DNA of 5,825 nt from JBBRMY01 sp038230595 (GTDB taxonomy: Bacteria; Bacteroidota; Ignavibacteria; Tepidaquicellales; Tepidaquicellaceae): the NCBI GenBank assembly GCA_038230595.1, contig JBBRMY010000152.1, positions 1 to 5,825 of the forward strand, read 5' to 3'. The position numbers and the translations under genes are program-made. Shown in pieces: positions 1 to 5,700 of this stretch. Position 1 is the stretch's first letter. Each line of letters starts with the position of its first letter. The notes beneath the pieces are model-generated. The model ran no database searches, had not been told where the DNA came from, and was given only the letters and a program-made list of their open reading frames with translations.

Positions 1-357
1 GAACCATGGATTTATCTCAATGCATCCCAAGTTTGCCATGTATAGCAGAGTTGCCTTATCATTACAGATAAGATAATTTATATATTCATTGTTCGATCCT
101 GAAAATATTTTTTTAGTCTTAGCCCATTCAGGAGCAGTATCATTCATGTCTTTTTGAAAAAAGCTTGGTCCGTTAATACCACCCGGGTGTCTCAATAAAG
201 ATTCAGGTCTGTCTTTTAAATAGGGTAGTATATATTTTGATATCTTATCATAAAATTCAATCAGATCACCTTTAGTATATTTTTCTTCAGGCCAATAAAC
301 TTTTGTAAGGTTAGTAAGCTTTAATTGGTGGCCATTTACTTTTATTAATTTATCCAT
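1..357 (-). CDS. ligD: LigD polymerase/primase domain protein, 5' part (cut by window edge)
   Basis: Partial gene: 119 codons from ATG at 357, open to base 1. It matches the N-terminal part of the LigD polymerase domain, an archaeo-eukaryotic-primase-type polymerase that adds nucleotides, often ribonucleotides, to broken ends during NHEJ. Visible conserved stretches are the LTNLTKVYWPEE start (residues 14-25), the RHPGGINGPSFFQKD block (56-70) and the LGCIEINPW block (110-118). The catalytic aspartate motif (DLDP type) normally follows soon after this point, so it lies outside the window and cannot be checked. The start is secure: an in-frame TGA sits at 363-361, two codons upstream. No clear Shine-Dalgarno sequence is seen. 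It is the third LigD module in the Ku-PE-Lig-Pol order and is encoded as a free-standing protein, 120 bases after the ligase stop, in the same frame as the ligase. Confidence 0.9.
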   Translation of the reverse strand, partial: MDKLIKVNGHQLKLTNLTKVYWPEEKYTKGDLIEFYDKISKYILPYLKDRPESLLRHPGGINGPSFFQKDMNDTAPEWAKTKKIFSGSNNEYINYLICNDKATLLYMANLGCIEINPWF

Positions 358-401
358 TTCTCAGAACAATTAAATAATTCTAAAAATATTATTTTGAAGG
401 T

Positions 402-415
402 TCGGCTAAAGCCGA
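402..415. repeat. Short hairpin with TAAA loop, Lig-Pol gap
   Basis: Five-base stem TCGGC/GCCGA around TAAA (plus strand). On the coding (minus) strand the centre reads GGCTTTAGCC. An overlapping perfect palindrome CCGATCGG lies at 412-419, so alternative pairing is possible. Downstream on the minus strand comes an A/T-rich stretch with a short T run, so weak terminator activity is possible but not convincing. It shares its CTTTAG centre with the stronger hairpin at 433-452. Confidence 0.5.
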
Positions 416-432
416 TCGGACATAGATACAGA

Positions 433-452
433 CCCCGACCTAAAGGTCGGGG
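433..452. repeat. GC-rich hairpin, 8-bp stem, TAAA loop, just after the ligase gene
   Basis: Perfect inverted repeat CCCCGACC-TAAA-GGTCGGGG, 26 bases past the ligase stop in the direction of transcription. The stem is strikingly GC-rich for this AT-rich sequence. On the minus strand it is followed by TCTGTATCTATG rather than a T tract, so it is not a canonical intrinsic terminator. It may stabilise the 3' end of the ligase message, or be a copy of a dispersed intergenic palindrome; the neighbouring hairpin at 402-415 has the same loop. Apart from these two hairpins the 120-base Lig-Pol gap shows nothing gene-like. Confidence 0.7.
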
Positions 453-477
453 CAAATAAAAGCAAAATTATATCAAT

Positions 478-1374
478 TCAACTTTCTTTTACTACTTCTG
501 CAGGTGATTTATCTTCTCTTAATCCCATATAAACCGGATGTCTCATATGCCCATCATCCGTCCAGTTTGAAAATTTAATTTCACAAATTAGCTTAGGCTT
601 TACCCATGTTACAGGATTATTTACAGATAATTTCTTTTCAAAAGGTGTAACATTAGTTTTATATTTCTGAAGTTTATTATATAATTCTTTTAATCCGGCT
701 TCATTAAATCCTGTTCCCGTATGACCTATATATATTAATTTCTTTTTTTCATAAACACCAAGTATAAGTGCGCCGAAATGCTTTCTTGAATTATTAGGCG
801 CAGTATATCCGCAGATCAGTGCCTCCTGTCGTTTTTCAGTTTGTATCTTCAGCCATTCTTTTGGACGGAAATTTTCATAATATTTGCTGTCCGCTTTTTT
901 AGCTATTACTCCTTCAAAATTCTTCTTTTGAGTAAGCGCAAATAATTTCTTGCCATCGTTGATAATATGCTCACTGTATTGTAGGTTGTCAGTTTCTTTT
1001 ATTATTGATCTGAGAATATCCTTACGCTCGATAAGTGTTTTGCTTTCTATATTCTCTTTTTCCAGCCATAGTATATCAAAAACATAGTAAACTATATTTC
1101 CTATGCCGGTTCTTTTATAATTCTGCAAAAGCTGAAAGCTCGGAATACCATCATCATCAAGCACTACAGCTTCACCATCAAGAATTGCATTATGCTTAAG
1201 CTTGAGCAGATCTTTTTTTATCTGAGGAAATAATTCGTTGAATGATAAAAGATTTCGGGAAGCAAGCTCTACATTCTTTTTATATTTTTTTGAAATTACT
1301 CTGTAACCATCAAACTTGAATTCATATACCCACTCTTTGCTGTCAAATGCTTTATCTGTAAGAGTTGCAAGCAT
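478..1374 (-). CDS. ligD: ATP-dependent DNA ligase of NHEJ (LigD ligase domain), free-standing frame
   Basis: 298 residues, the usual size of a LigD ligase domain: adenylation (nucleotidyltransferase) domain followed by an OB fold. It seals nicks at breaks after Ku and the other LigD activities have acted. Motif I is E18-F-K20-F-D22-G-Y-R25, with K20 the adenylated lysine. Motif Ia is around SRN 39-41, motif III is LDGE 65-68, motif IIIa is YVFDILWL 97-104, motif IV is FEGVIAKK 153-160 and motif V is EWLKIQ 173-178. The OB fold runs from about 198, and the C-terminal RHPVYMGLREDK block (about 276-287) is typical of the family. No catalytic residue is missing. ATG 1374 is the M of the conserved PMLA motif, so this frame starts unusually late; the preceding codons encode the matching SIKP. 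The same frame continues upstream to a TAG at 1437-1435 that separates it from the PE frame. No ATG, GTG or TTG lies between, and no strong ribosome site is seen. Confidence 0.94.
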   Translation of the reverse strand: MLATLTDKAFDSKEWVYEFKFDGYRVISKKYKKNVELASRNLLSFNELFPQIKKDLLKLKHNAILDGEAVVLDDDGIPSFQLLQNYKRTGIGNIVYYVFDILWLEKENIESKTLIERKDILRSIIKETDNLQYSEHIINDGKKLFALTQKKNFEGVIAKKADSKYYENFRPKEWLKIQTEKRQEALICGYTAPNNSRKHFGALILGVYEKKKLIYIGHTGTGFNEAGLKELYNKLQKYKTNVTPFEKKLSVNNPVTWVKPKLICEIKFSNWTDDGHMRHPVYMGLREDKSPAEVVKES

Positions 1375-1437
1375 AGGCTTTATGCTATGAGAATAAGGTG
1401 AAGAGATTTTTGAAGAGGTTTTAAATATATTGAGCTA
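1375..1437 (-). other. In-frame amber codon plus 20-codon linker joining PE and ligase frames
   Basis: Read on the minus strand from 1437: TAG, then 20 sense codons, LNIFKTSSKI followed by SSPYSHSIKP, then ATG of the ligase frame, all in one phase. The residues just before the ATG (IKP) are what one-piece LigD proteins carry before MLATL. The residues before the TAG (VWHTNE) resemble the inter-domain linker. One codon therefore splits an otherwise continuous frame of 539 sense codons. Possible explanations are a nonsense mutation in a former PE-Lig fusion, a stable gene split with reinitiation at 1374, readthrough, or a base-call error. TAG also terminates the DUF389 and antiporter genes nearby, so wholesale reassignment of TAG is unlikely. 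Confidence 0.85.
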
Positions 1438-2100
1438 TTCATTAGTATGCCAGACATCTTCTTTACTGTCTCTTTTAGTGCGGGATCTTTTAATGCTTTC
1501 AATGCTCTTTTTTGAAATTACAGACTTATCTTTTTTAGTTAAATCTTTATCTGAAGCATATTCATCATCTTTCTTTATCAACAGCCAGGCATTATCTTTA
1601 GAGCTGTTCTTATTATGTATCTTTACTAATGCAAATTCTCCTTTGATCTTTTCCCCCAAGAGCACAAATTTCAAGTCGCCTTTATGCAATGCTTTTTTCA
1701 AAAGCTTTTCATTTTCTTCTTTTGATTCTCCACCTCCTATTGGAAGATATTCACCTTTATCCCAGACGATAACTTCACCCGCACCATAATTTCCCTCAGG
1801 TATTATTCCTTCAAAGTCTTTATAATCAAACGGATGATCTTCAACCATCATTGCAAGTCTTTTTACAGAAGGATCAAGCGATGGTCCTTTCGGTATAGCC
1901 CAGCTTAGCAGTACTCCCTCAAGCTCTAATCGGAAATCATAATGCAGATGTGAAGCATCATGTTTCTGGACGCAGAATACTAATTTCCCTTTAACAGGTA
2001 TTTTTGAATTTTTAGAAGCTTCTTTTTTTACTGGCTTCTTTCCTGCAGGCTCTGATGTTTTCTTAAAATCTCTTTTTTTATTGTATTTTGTTAAGCTCAT
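1435..2100 (-). CDS. ligD: LigD 3'-phosphoesterase domain protein (PE)
   Basis: 221 residues: a basic, probably disordered N-terminal tail (1-36), the PE domain (about 38-165) and a charged Lys/Ser-rich tail (about 175-221). The PE domain removes 3'-phosphates and trims 3'-terminal ribonucleotides so that broken ends can be ligated. Active-site residues are all present: H47, H53, D55 and R57 in QKHDASHLHYDFRLE, and H89 and Y93 in DHPFDYKDFEG. They correspond, with a constant offset of five, to H42, H48, D50, R52, H84 and Y88 of P. aeruginosa LigD (recalled numbering). The tail, with SVISKKSIESI and final VWHTNE, resembles the linker that joins PE to ligase in fused LigD. The gene starts 56 bases after the Ku stop. 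An AAGGAAG lies 15 bases before the ATG, rather far for a ribosome site. It ends at a TAG in frame with the ligase gene. Confidence 0.93.
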   Translation of the reverse strand: MSLTKYNKKRDFKKTSEPAGKKPVKKEASKNSKIPVKGKLVFCVQKHDASHLHYDFRLELEGVLLSWAIPKGPSLDPSVKRLAMMVEDHPFDYKDFEGIIPEGNYGAGEVIVWDKGEYLPIGGGESKEENEKLLKKALHKGDLKFVLLGEKIKGEFALVKIHNKNSSKDNAWLLIKKDDEYASDKDLTKKDKSVISKKSIESIKRSRTKRDSKEDVWHTNE

Positions 2101-2122
2101 AATATTTTATCACGTCTTCCTT

Positions 2123-2146
2123 GTTACGACGCTCCTGCGTCGTAAC
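2123..2146. repeat. Perfect 10-bp hairpin between Ku and PE genes
   Basis: Inverted repeat GTTACGACGC-TCCT-GCGTCGTAAC with no mismatch. On the minus (transcribed) strand the loop reads AGGA, and the stem ends directly before AAGGAAG, which precedes the PE start. No T tract follows, so it is not a standard intrinsic terminator. It could be an RNA stability or processing element, a control on PE translation, or one copy of a dispersed genomic palindrome. It fills almost half of the 56-base Ku-PE gap. Confidence 0.75.
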
Positions 2147-2156
2147 GATATTCAAT

Positions 2157-2924
2157 TTATGCTGCCTTTCCTTCCAGGCTCTTTTTAAGTAATGACATAA
2201 GGTTCTTGGTATTAGTTGGCTTCGGCGCTTTGCCTTTTGCTTTAACAGTTTTACCTTTTGCTTTCTGCTCTATTATCTTTTTCAGGTCATCAATATAAGT
2301 ATCCTTAAATTCTTTAGCATCAAATTTATCATTCAGTTGCTTGATAAGTGTCAATGCAAGATCAATTTCTTTTGCCGTTACTTTTCCTTCAGGGATTGTA
2401 AGTTCTCCCGGATCTCTTATCTCATCGTAAAATCTCATTTGGTTATATATTAATGCATCCTTATAAACCTTTATAACACCCATATGCTCGCGGTTTTTCA
2501 TTACAAATCTGGCTATGCCGACTTTTTTAGATTTTTTTATAGCTTCCCTTAAAAGTACGTATGGCTTGCTGCCGGATTTTTCAGGTTCAAGATAATATGG
2601 CTTTTCATAAAATACGGAATTCACTTCATCTTCATTTACAAAATTAACAATATCTATAGTATGAGTTTTTTCTACATTTGCTTTTTCAAAGTCTTCATTG
2701 GTCAATATAACGTAGTCTCCGCCCTGATACTTGTAGCCTTTAACAATATCACTGTAAGGGATTTCCTTGCCATCATCACCGCAAACTCTTTTAAATTTTA
2801 CCTGGCAGTGGTCACCTTTTCGCAGCATATCAAGTTCCAGAGAATGGCTTTGAGAGCCGGAAAACATTTTTACAGGAATATTAACCAGACCAAAGCTAAT
2901 TGCACCTTTCCAGATGGATTTCAT
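2157..2924 (-). CDS. ku: Ku protein, NHEJ DNA-end-binding factor
   Basis: 255 residues, typical of bacterial Ku, which forms a homodimeric ring on double-strand break ends and recruits LigD. Family hallmarks are the SIWKGAISFGLVNIPVK start (3-17), FYEKPYYLEPEK (105-116), a LLREAIKKSKKVGIARFV helix-strand block (124-141), KNREHMGVI (143-151) and the FKDTYIDDLKKIIEQK segment (206-221). A Lys-rich stretch with two AKGK motifs (222-236) leads into a last helix, NLMSLLKKSLE (241-251). This resembles the conserved C-terminal part known in other Ku proteins to contact LigD. The start is fixed by an in-frame TAA two codons upstream (2930-2928). It is the first gene of the leftward NHEJ cluster and is divergent from the DUF389 gene. 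No truncation or frameshift is seen. Confidence 0.97.
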   Translation of the reverse strand: MKSIWKGAISFGLVNIPVKMFSGSQSHSLELDMLRKGDHCQVKFKRVCGDDGKEIPYSDIVKGYKYQGGDYVILTNEDFEKANVEKTHTIDIVNFVNEDEVNSVFYEKPYYLEPEKSGSKPYVLLREAIKKSKKVGIARFVMKNREHMGVIKVYKDALIYNQMRFYDEIRDPGELTIPEGKVTAKEIDLALTLIKQLNDKFDAKEFKDTYIDDLKKIIEQKAKGKTVKAKGKAPKPTNTKNLMSLLKKSLEGKAA

Positions 2925-3108
2925 GACTTAAATTTTAGTTCAATTAAAATAATACTAATAGGATAACTATCAGGAAAGCAGAAAAATTTCAAAATTGAGT
3001 CTGCAAAATAATAATTTCCTTTTTACATCTTATTATTAAATGAGAAAGATTAATTTTATAAAGGATGCTTAATATTAATTTATTGAGTTTTATAAATTTT
3101 AAACAGAA
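2925..3108. promoter_or_regulatory. Divergent intergenic region, presumed promoters for Ku and DUF389 genes
   Basis: 184 very AT-rich bases between two diverging starts; both operons must be promoted from here or from further away. For Ku (minus strand), TTTTG at 2994-2990 is followed after 20 bases by TAGTTATC at 2969-2962. This is a partial match to the Bacteroidota -33 TTTG / -7 TAnnTTTG arrangement. For the plus strand, TAATTTTA (3051-3058) and TAAATTTT (3093-3100) resemble the -7 element, but neither has a good -33 partner. These matches are weak in such AT-rich DNA. No operator, riboswitch or clear Shine-Dalgarno sequence is recognised. Confidence 0.35.
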
Positions 3109-4419
3109 ATGCAAAATATACTGAATAAAATATCATTGCACTATGAGCAGGAAGAATATGAGATAGTTATCGGTTCTATAAGTAAAGGAATTGTTTTTAA
3201 AGGTACGAACTTATGGATCCTGATCTTTGCAATATTTATTGCTTCTCTTGGCTTAAACGTAAACTCAACCGCTGTAATTATTGGAGCCATGCTTATCTCC
3301 CCGTTAATGGGTCCTATAATGGGAATTGGACTTGGAATGGGTATAAATGATGTTTCCTTAATTAAAAAATCGGCATACAATTATTTAACAGCAACAATTG
3401 CTGCATTGGCAACTTCCACATTATTTTTTTTTATTTCTCCTTTAAACGACGCTCATTCGGAAATACTTGCCCGAACTTCGCCAAGCATCTATGATGTGCT
3501 GATCGCTTTTTTTGGAGGGCTGGCAGGAATAATTGCTACGTCCAGTAAGCAAAAAGGAAATGTCATTCCGGGAGTGGCTATTGCAACAGCTCTTATGCCT
3601 CCTTTGTGTACAGCGGGGTACGGATTGGCTAATTTTCAGTTTAACTATTTTATAGGAGCATTTTATCTTTATATTATAAATACCGTTTTCATTGCACTCT
3701 CAACTTTTTTAATTGTTCGCTTTTTAAAATTTCCTCTTAAAGATCATAGCGAAGATGCTGTCTCACATAAAGTTGTTTGGATAGTGGTAATTATAACTCT
3801 GCTGCCAAGCATTTACTTCGGTTATGATCTTGTGCAGCAAAATAATTTTACAAAAAGCGTTGAAACTTTTATTGCAAAAGAAGTTAATTTTCCGAACGAT
3901 TATCTTCTGAATAAAAAGGTTGATCCTAAGGCTAAAGTTATAACTCTTACCTTTGGAGGCAGGGAAATTAGTTCTTTTCAGATAGACTCTCTTAAAAATA
4001 AATTAAAAATTTACGACATTGCTGATGCAGAACTAAATATCAAGCAGGGTTTTTCAAATTTAGGAGTGAGCAATAATAACATGAAAAGATCAAATGACGA
4101 GGAACTAACAAAGCTTTCTCTGGCAATAAATGAAAAAGAAAAGCAAGCTGATCTGGTCAAAAATAAGTTAGACAGTATAAACACTCAAAAAGAATTTTCT
4201 CTTCAGGTGTATAAAGAATTAAAAATCCAGTATCCGGATCTTGACAGTGCAATTATTCAGCCATCTACTCAGATCATGGACAACATGAATATTAAAAATA
4301 TTGTAGTGACATTTCTTTCTTTTAATGGAAAAAAAAGCAGCAAGGAAAAGGCTAAGATCGAAACCTGGTTAAAGCTAAGGCTGAAAACTGACGAATTAAG
4401 ATTAATAATTAAGCCTTAG
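3109..4419 (+). CDS. DUF389 family membrane protein with soluble C-terminal region
   Basis: 436 residues. The N-terminal half is a DUF389 membrane core: LGLNVNSTAVIIGAMLISPL (47-66), then MGPIMGIGLGMGI (67-79), SPSIYDVLIAFFGGLAGIIA (124-143) and IPGVAIATALMPPLCTAGYG (153-172). About six or seven hydrophobic segments fall near 34-50, 53-79, 91-110, 128-144, 154-173, 180-206 and 222-240. The biochemical function of DUF389 is not established to my knowledge. After the last segment comes a hydrophilic region (about 245-436) with a probable coiled coil (about 330-362) between two similar strand-helix-strand units (about 276-313 and 397-434). Its side of the membrane is uncertain. The start is set by an in-frame TAA at 3100-3102; no Shine-Dalgarno sequence is seen. 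A run of nine T at 3424-3432 lies inside the gene. It is probably co-transcribed with the antiporter gene 44 bases downstream. Confidence 0.9.
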   Translation: MQNILNKISLHYEQEEYEIVIGSISKGIVFKGTNLWILIFAIFIASLGLNVNSTAVIIGAMLISPLMGPIMGIGLGMGINDVSLIKKSAYNYLTATIAALATSTLFFFISPLNDAHSEILARTSPSIYDVLIAFFGGLAGIIATSSKQKGNVIPGVAIATALMPPLCTAGYGLANFQFNYFIGAFYLYIINTVFIALSTFLIVRFLKFPLKDHSEDAVSHKVVWIVVIITLLPSIYFGYDLVQQNNFTKSVETFIAKEVNFPNDYLLNKKVDPKAKVITLTFGGREISSFQIDSLKNKLKIYDIADAELNIKQGFSNLGVSNNNMKRSNDEELTKLSLAINEKEKQADLVKNKLDSINTQKEFSLQVYKELKIQYPDLDSAIIQPSTQIMDNMNIKNIVVTFLSFNGKKSSKEKAKIETWLKLRLKTDELRLIIKP

Positions 4420-4455
4420 GCTAAATTACCCGTTATTTATTTTTTTAAATATTTT
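4406..4455 (+). terminator. Weak terminator-like inverted repeat at the end of the DUF389 gene
   Basis: An imperfect inverted repeat pairs TAATT and AGCC (4406-4410, 4412-4415) with GGCT and AATTA (4419-4422, 4424-4428). It has one A-A mismatch and a TTA loop. The gene's TAG stop spans the loop and stem edge (4417-4419). A T-rich stretch follows (4433-4455, including a run of eight T). The stem is short and mostly A/T, so it may reduce transcription into the antiporter gene only partly, or not at all. Confidence 0.35.
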
Positions 4456-4463
4456 ATTGAAGA

Positions 4464-5699
4464 ATGACTTTATATACAACATTTTCTGCTTTAATTGTTC
4501 TCGCTGCTGTATTTGCATATGTAAATTATAGGTTTATAAAGCTCCCCCCTGTGATAGGGTTAATGGTATTAGCTTTATTAACATCATTAATAATGTTTAT
4601 AATGGGTGCTATTTATCCCCCGTCTCTGCAGGCAGCAACTGAATTACTAAGCAAAATCGATTTTACTGAACTTTTAATGGGTTCAATGCTGAGCTTTATG
4701 CTATTTGCAGGCGCAATACATATTAAGCTGGAAATCTTAAAAAAAGAAAGAGTATCTGTAATATTATATTCAACTATCAGCACAATAATTTCTACTTTTA
4801 TAATAGGTATTGCAGTGTACTACCTTTTAATTTTGTTTCAGCTTCCAAAACAGTTTATTTACTGCCTTCTCTTCGGATCTTTAATATCACCAACTGATCC
4901 AATTGCTGTGCTGGGTATATTAAAAAGTTCAAAGATCAGCAAATCTCTTGAAATGATTATTTCAGGAGAATCGCTGTTCAATGATGGAATTGCTGTAGTT
5001 ATTTTTCTAACCATTCTTCAGGTAGCGGAATCACCTGCAGATTTTAAATTCAGCGATATACTTTTATTGTTTGCTCAGGAAGCTTTTGGCGGACTAATAT
5101 TTGGAACAGTATTAGGTTATATTTGTTTTTTTCTGATGCGAAAAATTGATAATTATAAAGTAGAAGTTTTGATGACGCTTGCTGTTGTAATGGGGGGGTA
5201 TTCCTTTGCAAACTTTATACATGTATCAGGTCCTCTGGCTATTGTTGCAGCAGGAATAATAATTGGAAATCATGGGAAAGATGAGATGAGTGATCTAAGC
5301 ATACAGTATTTAGATAAATTCTGGGAAATGATAGATGAAACCTTAAATGCCATTTTATTCGTCCTGATCGGATTGCAGCTCTTGCTCGTAACCCTTCATC
5401 CGAAATATATATTAATCGGATTCATCACAATTATTGTACTTCTGATTACAAGATATATTTCACTTTTCATTCCATCTAAAAGTATGCTGATGAGAGCAAA
5501 CGTTACTTCTAAGACAATATTAATATTGACATGGGGTGGTTTACGTGGAGGAATTTCAATTGCCTTAGCTCTTTCTTTGAAATCATTCATGGAAAAAGAT
5601 CTATGGGTTACACTTACATTTGTAATTGTTGCGTTCTCGATCCTGGTCCAGGGACTTACTGTAGGGAAAGTGGCAAAAAAATTGAATGCGAAAGGTTAG
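4464..5699 (+). CDS. CPA1-type monovalent cation/proton antiporter
   Basis: 411 residues, almost all hydrophobic, with about 12 or 13 membrane segments: a complete transporter core without a cytoplasmic regulatory tail. It exchanges Na+ (or another monovalent cation) for H+ across the inner membrane, serving pH and salt balance. Family motifs are ISPTDPIAVLG (141-151), with D145 in the discontinuous-helix TDP motif; GESLFNDGIAVV (168-179), whose N173-D174 pair is characteristic of the electroneutral NhaP/CPA1 group; and LTWGGLRGGISIALALSL (355-372), with conserved R361. Ion preference cannot be read from sequence. The start is fixed by an in-frame TGA at 4458-4460. The gene follows the DUF389 gene by 44 bases and ends one base before the stop of a convergent gene. 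A run of seven G (5192-5198) at residues 243-245 is unusual for this AT-rich gene. Confidence 0.94.
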   Translation: MTLYTTFSALIVLAAVFAYVNYRFIKLPPVIGLMVLALLTSLIMFIMGAIYPPSLQAATELLSKIDFTELLMGSMLSFMLFAGAIHIKLEILKKERVSVILYSTISTIISTFIIGIAVYYLLILFQLPKQFIYCLLFGSLISPTDPIAVLGILKSSKISKSLEMIISGESLFNDGIAVVIFLTILQVAESPADFKFSDILLLFAQEAFGGLIFGTVLGYICFFLMRKIDNYKVEVLMTLAVVMGGYSFANFIHVSGPLAIVAAGIIIGNHGKDEMSDLSIQYLDKFWEMIDETLNAILFVLIGLQLLLVTLHPKYILIGFITIIVLLITRYISLFIPSKSMLMRANVTSKTILILTWGGLRGGISIALALSLKSFMEKDLWVTLTFVIVAFSILVQGLTVGKVAKKLNAKG

Positions 5700-5700
5700 A

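Noticed and set aside
433..452. Canonical rho-independent terminator after the ligase gene
   Set aside because: The stem is strong, but no T tract follows on the transcribed strand, and a functionally linked gene (polymerase) continues downstream.
1435..1437. Genome-wide reassignment of TAG to an amino acid
   Set aside because: TAG ends the DUF389 and antiporter genes at the expected protein lengths, so only a local effect at the PE-Lig junction remains plausible.
1430..1789. Plus-strand open frame of 119 codons over the PE gene
   Set aside because: Ser/Leu/Phe-rich translation typical of the antisense of a Lys/Glu-rich gene; the opposite strand carries all PE catalytic motifs.
1..2924. Novel defence island or phage-borne repair system
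   Set aside because: No phage, toxin, nuclease or mobile-element genes are visible; the parts are standard Ku and LigD modules, unusual only in how they are split.
2661..2966. Plus-strand open frame of 101 codons over the 5' part of Ku
   Set aside because: Antisense shadow of a well-conserved Ku gene, with no recognisable motif or leader.
3065..3067. ATG preceded by AAAGG upstream of the DUF389 gene, as an alternative start
   Set aside because: It is out of frame with the DUF389 protein, which has its own ATG at 3109 just after an in-frame TAA.
3141..3380. Minus-strand open frame of 79 codons within the DUF389 gene
   Set aside because: Lies entirely inside the conserved DUF389 core on the other strand; Pro/Ile-rich shadow translation.
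5396..5590. Minus-strand open frame of 64 codons within the antiporter
   Set aside because: Covers the conserved WGGLRGG region of the antiporter on the other strand and has no independent support.
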